24,079 nucleotides of DNA from Actinomycetes bacterium (lineage in GTDB: Bacteria > Actinomycetota > Acidimicrobiia > Acidimicrobiales > Palsa-688): positions 1-24,079 of the forward strand of contig JAKAXN010000020.1 of NCBI GenBank assembly GCA_021816565.1. The letters run 5' to 3'. A program made the translations under genes and the position numbers. This document shows positions 20,198 through 24,079 of this stretch, piece after piece. Positions within the stretch are counted from its first letter, which is position 1; the number at the start of each line of letters is the position of its first letter. A model generated the notes under the pieces. It did no database searches. It worked only from the letters and a program-made list of their open reading frames with translations, and had not been told where the DNA came from.

Positions 20198-20665
20198 CTA
20201 GGGGGTGATGAGCTCGTCCCGGTAGCCCGGGCCCTGCTCCACCCGGACCTCCCGGGAGTCCAGGGGCTCCCCGCACTCGCTGCACACGTACACGGCCTGC
20301 GAGGGCCGGCCGCAGGATCTGTGGACGACCTGCAGCGGGGGCCCGTAGGGCGCGGCGTGACGGTCGCCCCACTGGCGCATCGCCGTGAGCACCGGCCAGA
20401 GGTCCCGGCCCTTCTCCGTCAGGCGGTAGTCGTAGCGGACCGGCCGGGCGCTGTAGGGAACCTTCTCCATGATCCCCTGGTCCACCAACCGGGCGAGCCG
20501 CTGGTTGAGGACGTTACGCGATATACCCAGCCGCTCCTGGAACCGGTCGAAGCGGGTGACGCCGAGGAAGGCGTCGCGCACGATGAGCATCGACCACCAC
20601 TCGCCCACCACCTCCAGGCACTGGGCCACCGAGCAGTGCATGTCGGCGAAGCTCTTCCTCTCCAC
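20198..20665 (-). CDS. HxlR-family transcriptional regulator
   Basis: A 155-residue winged-helix regulator. It starts with MERKSFADMHCSVAQCLEVV, then GEWWSMLIVRDAFLGVTRFDRFQERLGISRNVLNQRLARLVDQGI and the wing YSARPVRYDYRLTEKGRDL, all typical of HxlR proteins, which act as dimers and sense electrophiles, oxidants or small ligands. Cys11 and Cys16 lie in the N-terminal region, where some HxlR sensors have reactive cysteines. The C-terminus has an extra zinc-ribbon-like motif, His115-x2-Cys118 and Cys128-x2-Cys131. TATTCT (20677-20672) ends 6 nt before the GTG. It is divergent from the MFS exporter and probably represses it and itself through the palindromes between them. Confidence 0.92.
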   Translation of the reverse strand: MERKSFADMHCSVAQCLEVVGEWWSMLIVRDAFLGVTRFDRFQERLGISRNVLNQRLARLVDQGIMEKVPYSARPVRYDYRLTEKGRDLWPVLTAMRQWGDRHAAPYGPPLQVVHRSCGRPSQAVYVCSECGEPLDSREVRVEQGPGYRDELITP

Positions 20666-20671
20666 CCCCGC

Positions 20672-20727
20672 AGAATATCAGTTGCTTCAAAGAACTCATT
20701 CGTCTATGGTCCGTTCTATGAAAGAAC
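20672..20727. promoter_or_regulatory. hxlR/MFS divergent promoters with paired 15-bp palindromes
   Basis: Palindrome 1, GTTGCTTCAAAGAAC (20681-20695), covers the MFS -35 (TTGCTT, 20682-20687) and the spacer of the hxlR promoter. Palindrome 2, GTTCTATGAAAGAAC (20713-20727), covers the MFS start site and first codons. Their starts are 32 bp apart, three helical turns. MFS -10 is TATGGT (20705-20710, 17 bp after TTGCTT); hxlR -10 is TATTCT (20677-20672). This is a well-placed autorepression and repression site pair. Confidence 0.65.
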
Positions 20728-22172
20728 CTGAAGGCGTTCCGGACCCGTCCCGGCCTCTCGAGCCGGCGCGGCGCAACGCCGTCTTCGCCGTGACCGCGGC
20801 CGCCGCCTTCATGGCCTCCCTGGACCTGTCGATCGTCAACGTGGCCTTCCCGGCCATGCAGCGGTCCTTTCCCCGGGACTCCCAGGCGGCTCTGGCCTGG
20901 GTCATCACGGCCTACGCCATCGTGTTCGCCTCGTTGCTGGTCACCGCCGGGCGCACCGCCGACCGCCTGGGCCGCCGCCGGATCTTCTTCGCCGGCCTGG
21001 CGGTGTTCACAGCCGGTTCGGCGCTGTGCGGCCTGGCCCCCGACCTGGTGGCCCTGGTGGCCGGTCGGGTGGCGCAGGGCGCCGGAGCGGCTCTGCTCCT
21101 ACCGGCCTCGCTCGGTCTGCTCCTCGAGGCCTTCTCCGAGCAGTCGCGCTCGGAGGCGGTGGCGCTGTGGGCCGGTGTCGGCGCCCTCGCGGTGGCCACC
21201 GGCCCGTCCCTCGGGGCGGCCCTGATCAGCGTCGGCGGGTGGCGCTGGGCGTTCTTCGTCAACCTGCCGGTGGGGGCCGGTGCCGCTCTCGTCGGCCGGC
21301 GGGTGCTGACCGACGGCCCTCCCCGCCCGGCCCCGGCCTCCTCCGACTACCTGGGTGTGGTGCTGGTCACCGGGGCGCTGGCCGGCGCGGTGCTGGCCAT
21401 ATCCGAGGGGTCGGACTGGGGCTGGACCGATCCCCGGGTGCTGGCCGGGGGAGCTGCAGCCGTGGCCCTGGCGGCCCTGTTCGTCCGGCGGTGCGCGTCC
21501 CACCCGGAGCCGGTGCTGGACCTGGGGCTGTTCCGCCACCGGTCCTTCTCCGTGGCCAATGCCGCCACCCTGGTCTACGCCATGGGCTTCTTCGCCATGC
21601 TCCTCGGCAACATCCTGTTCCTGACCGGCGTGTGGCACTACTCCATCCTGCGCGCCGGGCTGGCGGTCACCCCCGGCCCGCTGGTGGTCGCCGCCGTCTC
21701 CGGCCCGGCCGGCCGCCTGGCCTCCCGGCGGGGCTTCCGGCCGGTCCTCGTGGCCGGATTCGCGGTATTCGCGGGCGGCCTGTCCCTGTACGCTCTGCGG
21801 GTGGGGGTCCACCCTGATTTCGTGGGCAGCTGGCTGCCGGCCACGCTCGTCGGCGGCCTGGGTATCGGCCTCACCTTCCCGGTGCTGGGAGCGGCGGCGG
21901 TCGCCAGCCTGCCCCAGTCCCGGTTCGCAGTGGGAAGCGCGGTCAACCAGACGGCCCGCCAGGTCGGCGGCGCCCTCGGCGTGGCCGTGCTGGTCGCCAT
22001 CCTGGCGCCGGCCGCCGACCCGGTGGCCGCCCTGGCCCACTTCCGCCACCTGTGGGAGTTCGCCGCGGCCATGGCCGTGGTGGCCGGACTGGTCTCGTCG
22101 CTCCTCGGCCCGGCACCCGACGCCGGTGAGCTGCGAGCCGCCGGGTCGGCGCGCCTGGCCGGCGCCGGTTGA
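20718..22172 (+). CDS. MFS drug exporter, DHA2/EmrB-QacA type
   Basis: A 484-residue major facilitator with about 14 hydrophobic helices, the DHA2 (QacA/EmrB) layout of proton-driven multidrug exporters. It has helix 1 MASLDLSIVNVAFPAMQ (motif D1), motif A GRTADRLGRRRIFFAGLAVF, motif C-like GALAVATGPSLGAALI followed by WRWAFFVNLPVG, and the late GSAVNQTARQVGGALGVAVL of DHA2 members. The start is ATG 20718: TATGGT ends 7 nt upstream, and a longer frame overlaps hxlR. Control by HxlR is likely, since the second palindrome includes its first codons. The substrate cannot be told; toxic or electrophilic compounds sensed by the regulator are a fair guess. Confidence 0.93.
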   Translation: MKEPEGVPDPSRPLEPARRNAVFAVTAAAAFMASLDLSIVNVAFPAMQRSFPRDSQAALAWVITAYAIVFASLLVTAGRTADRLGRRRIFFAGLAVFTAGSALCGLAPDLVALVAGRVAQGAGAALLLPASLGLLLEAFSEQSRSEAVALWAGVGALAVATGPSLGAALISVGGWRWAFFVNLPVGAGAALVGRRVLTDGPPRPAPASSDYLGVVLVTGALAGAVLAISEGSDWGWTDPRVLAGGAAAVALAALFVRRCASHPEPVLDLGLFRHRSFSVANAATLVYAMGFFAMLLGNILFLTGVWHYSILRAGLAVTPGPLVVAAVSGPAGRLASRRGFRPVLVAGFAVFAGGLSLYALRVGVHPDFVGSWLPATLVGGLGIGLTFPVLGAAAVASLPQSRFAVGSAVNQTARQVGGALGVAVLVAILAPAADPVAALAHFRHLWEFAAAMAVVAGLVSSLLGPAPDAGELRAAGSARLAGAG

Positions 22173-22188
22173 GACAACCGGGCAGGCC

Positions 22189-22797
22189 TCAGGGCAGGCG
22201 GATCACCTCGGCCATCCACGCCTCGGCGGTGGTCGGCCCGGGGCCCTGGTTGGTCTCGAAGCGTTCAGCGGCGAGCGAGTCGATGCGCCACCCGGCCCCG
22301 AAGGCGGCGCGTAGTTCCGCTTCGGTCACCCGCCGGGGCCCCCAGTCTCCGGGTTCGCGGTCACTGAAGCAGCAGAGATGGAGGTGGCCACCCGGGCGCA
22401 GGACGGAGTGCAGGGCGGCCACGTAGCGTCCCCGGCCTCCGTCGTCGAAGACGTGGAAGACCCCGCTGTCGACCACCGTGTCGAAATGCTGACCCAGAGC
22501 GTCGACCCGCAGGGCGTCGAGCACCTCGAAACGGGCGGTCACGCCCCGCTGCTCGGCCTTGGCCCGGGCGGTCCGGATGGCCCGGGCCGACAGGTCGATG
22601 CCGGTGACATCGGCTCCGCGGGTGGCCGCCAGGATGGCGTGCTCACCGGTGCCGCAGCCGGAATCGAGCAGGACGCCGGTGAGTTTCCCGGCTTCGGCCA
22701 GACGGGCGAACGCGGGCTGCGGCCGACCGATGTCCCAGGGCGGCGGACCCCCGGCGTAGGCGTCGTCCCAGTGCTGTCCGGCTTCGGTAGAGCTCAC
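22189..22797 (-). CDS. Class I SAM-dependent methyltransferase
   Basis: A 202-residue Rossmann-like methyltransferase of the Methyltransf_25/TPMT-like group. Residues 8-28 (QHWDDAYAGG then PPPWDIGRPQP) match the N-terminal W-D-I-G-x-P-Q-P motif common to small thiol/small-molecule methyltransferases in actinobacteria. Motif I is LLDSGCGTGEHA (43-54), the acidic residue of strand 2 is Asp68 (GIDLS), and motif IV is FDTVVDSGVFHVF. The acceptor is unknown. The GTG start is preceded by GAGAGGAG with a rather long 10-nt gap. It converges with the MFS gene 16 bp away, and SixA lies downstream of its start on the same strand. Confidence 0.88.
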   Translation of the reverse strand: MSSTEAGQHWDDAYAGGPPPWDIGRPQPAFARLAEAGKLTGVLLDSGCGTGEHAILAATRGADVTGIDLSARAIRTARAKAEQRGVTARFEVLDALRVDALGQHFDTVVDSGVFHVFDDGGRGRYVAALHSVLRPGGHLHLCCFSDREPGDWGPRRVTEAELRAAFGAGWRIDSLAAERFETNQGPGPTTAEAWMAEVIRLP

Positions 22798-22853
22798 GTT
22801 CGGGGGACTCCTCTCAGGCCGGTGAGCCTACCTGAGGGGTGATCCGGCGGCGG

Positions 22854-23354
22854 TCAGTCGAGGGCCCTGGGCGTGATCAAAGCCTCCAGCCGGCCGGGCC
22901 CGGGCCCGACGTCATCCCATCCGGGCCCAGGGAAGCGCAGGTCGACCAACCCGGCGGTGGGCACTTTTTCCAAAGTGTCCAGGGCCGGTGCCACCAGCAT
23001 CCGGGCCAGGTCCTCGATGGCCGGGTTGTGGCCGACGACCATCGCCGAGTCCACGTGCGGGGGCAGGGCCCGGACCACAGCCAGCAGGTCCCCGGCGGTG
23101 CCGGCGTAGACGTCCCCGTCCAGCCGGACGGGTACCTCCGGGGGCAGGCCCAGCTGCTCCAACGTCTCCCGGGCGCGGACGGCAGGAGAGCAGATGACCA
23201 GCTCCGGGACCGCGTCCTGCTCCCGTAGCCAGAGGCCCAGGCGTGCCGCGGCTCGCCGGCCCCGCCCGGCGAGCGGCCGGTCGAGGTCCTCCAGCGCCGG
23301 ATCGTCCCAGCTGGACTTGCCGTGGCGCAGGAGCAGCAGTCGCTTGGCGGCCAT
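22854..23354 (-). CDS. sixA: SixA-type phosphohistidine phosphatase (histidine phosphatase superfamily)
   Basis: A 166-residue histidine phosphatase. The catalytic RHG is at residues 10-12 (LLLLRHGKSSWDD), with DRPLAGRGRRAA, ICSPAVRARETLEQL, and the second catalytic histidine His109 in VVGHNPAIEDLARML. This order and the short length are those of SixA, which removes phosphate from phosphohistidine proteins; in E. coli the target is the PTS nitrogen protein. The target here is not known. It begins 12 bp after the stop of the EAL-domain gene on the same strand, so the two are probably in one operon. TAGCGT lies 9 nt before the ATG, slightly longer than the leaderless spacing. Confidence 0.88.
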   Translation of the reverse strand: MAAKRLLLLRHGKSSWDDPALEDLDRPLAGRGRRAAARLGLWLREQDAVPELVICSPAVRARETLEQLGLPPEVPVRLDGDVYAGTAGDLLAVVRALPPHVDSAMVVGHNPAIEDLARMLVAPALDTLEKVPTAGLVDLRFPGPGWDDVGPGPGRLEALITPRALD

Positions 23355-23366
23355 CGGACCCCGACG

Positions 23367-24079
23367 CTAACCAGCCGGCCCCGTACCCGATGGATCGACG
23401 GCGTGACCGCCGGCTGCTGCGTAGCGCTCCACCTCGGCCGGGCCGGCGGGCCGGCCGTAGAACCAGCCCTGGCCGCTGTGGCATCCCATCTCCCGCAGCA
23501 AAACGGCCTGCTGGGCGGTCTCGATGCCCTCGGCGATCAGCGAGAGGCTCAGCGCCTCCCCGAGGCCGATCACCGCCTTGACCACCTCGAGATCGTCGTC
23601 GTTGACCCCCAGCCCGGCTACGAAGGAGCGGTCCACCTTCAGGATCCGGATGGGGAAGCGCCTCAGGTAGGCCAGGCTGGACCACCCGGTGCCGAAGTCG
23701 TCCAGGGCCAGCTGCACACCCATGTCGGCCACCCGCTCCAATGTCCGCCTGGTGGAGGACGCCGCGTCTATCAGCACCGACTCGGTCAGCTCCAGGCACA
23801 GCTGCGCCGGGTCCAGGCGGTGGGCGGCCAGAGCCGCTGACACCAGGCGGGGCAGATCCGGGGAGGTGAGCTGGCGGGCGCTGAGGTTGACCGCCACCTT
23901 CCTCGGAGCCCGCTCGGCCAGGCGCTGGTTCCAGACGGCTGCCTGAGCGCAGGCCTTCTCGAGGACCGTCTCTCCGAGCGGCACGATCAACCCCGAGTCC
24001 TCGGCCACCTCGATGAAGCTGTCCGGTGCGATGATCCGGCCCTCGGGGCTTCTCATGCGGACCAGCGCCTCCACCCCCA
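23367..24079 (-). CDS. EAL-domain cyclic-di-GMP phosphodiesterase (partial)
   Basis: The C-terminal part (about 237 residues) of a larger protein; its N-terminus lies beyond the window's right edge. The visible part begins at the EAL signature itself (V-EALVRM) and includes AVNLSARQL, CLELTESVL, LALDDFGTGWSSLAYLRRFP with KVDRSFV, AEGIET and the end QGWFYGRP. The metal and base residues expected of an active phosphodiesterase are present (Glu of EAL, Asn of VNLS, Glu of LELTE, Asp-Asp of DDFGTG, Lys of KVD, Glu of EGIET). Missing upstream parts are commonly PAS, GAF or GGDEF domains. It hydrolyses cyclic di-GMP to pGpG. SixA follows within the same probable operon. Confidence 0.92.
   Translation of the reverse strand, partial: GVEALVRMRSPEGRIIAPDSFIEVAEDSGLIVPLGETVLEKACAQAAVWNQRLAERAPRKVAVNLSARQLTSPDLPRLVSAALAAHRLDPAQLCLELTESVLIDAASSTRRTLERVADMGVQLALDDFGTGWSSLAYLRRFPIRILKVDRSFVAGLGVNDDDLEVVKAVIGLGEALSLSLIAEGIETAQQAVLLREMGCHSGQGWFYGRPAGPAEVERYAAAGGHAVDPSGTGPAG

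Noticed and set aside
1..24079. A dedicated defence, mobile or biosynthetic gene cluster
   Set aside because: No transposase, integrase, nuclease/toxin pair, PKS/NRPS or phage genes were seen; gene types are typical housekeeping and stress functions.

Overview
The window is very GC-rich (low-to-mid 70% by eye), densely packed with genes on both strands, and looks like the chromosome of an actinobacterium. I favour the class Acidimicrobiia. The best pointers are a secreted protein with 42-residue repeats of the 'GYW.VASDGGxFxxGDAxFYGS' type, a MarP-like CvpA-protease with its two conserved cysteines, an MgtA-like mannosyltransferase, a DUF6325/SHOCT gene pair and an LLM-class flavin oxidoreductase. 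I saw no rRNA, tRNA, CRISPR, insertion sequence or phage gene. This reads as ordinary chromosome rather than a mobile island.

Layout. 1-3.3 kb: acyl-CoA thioesterase-like protein, VOC protein, SDR oxidoreductase and a nucleotidyltransferase-fold protein, all on the plus strand. 3.3-7.5 kb: OhrR-type MarR regulator divergent from NudC; then, on the minus strand, a crotonase and a DMT exporter; then a CGNR zinc-finger protein and a small membrane protein. 7.5-9.9 kb: an ECI2-like crotonase and the secreted repeat protein with a degenerate M23-like domain. 9.9-12.8 kb: limonene-epoxide-hydrolase-like protein, SRPBCC protein, VOC dioxygenase-like protein, YceI with a textbook terminator, a divergent MarR regulator, and a 56-residue zinc-ribbon protein. 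12.9-16.2 kb: DedA protein, SHOCT and DUF6325 genes, LLM oxidoreductase, YaaA. 16.2-20.1 kb: MarP-like protease, MgtA-like glycosyltransferase, two hypothetical proteins, TspO. 20.2-24.1 kb: HxlR regulator divergent from an MFS exporter, methyltransferase, SixA-type phosphatase, and an EAL protein running off the window edge.

Several genes fit stress and redox handling: the OhrR-like regulator, NudC, YaaA, the MarP-like protease, YceI and TspO. Others fit lipid or acyl-CoA metabolism: the thioesterase, two crotonases and the SDR. I see no single large operon joining them.

The most distinctive signal is regulatory. About fifteen genes have a -10-like hexamer (NANNNT, usually TANNNT or CANNNT) ending 5-7 nt before the start codon and no separate Shine-Dalgarno sequence, which is the layout of leaderless transcripts. 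The others mostly have a clear SD. Three genes are preceded by a tiny ORF whose stop overlaps the gene's start (ATGA or GTGA). The hxlR/MFS intergenic region carries two matching 15-bp palindromes placed exactly over the promoter elements.
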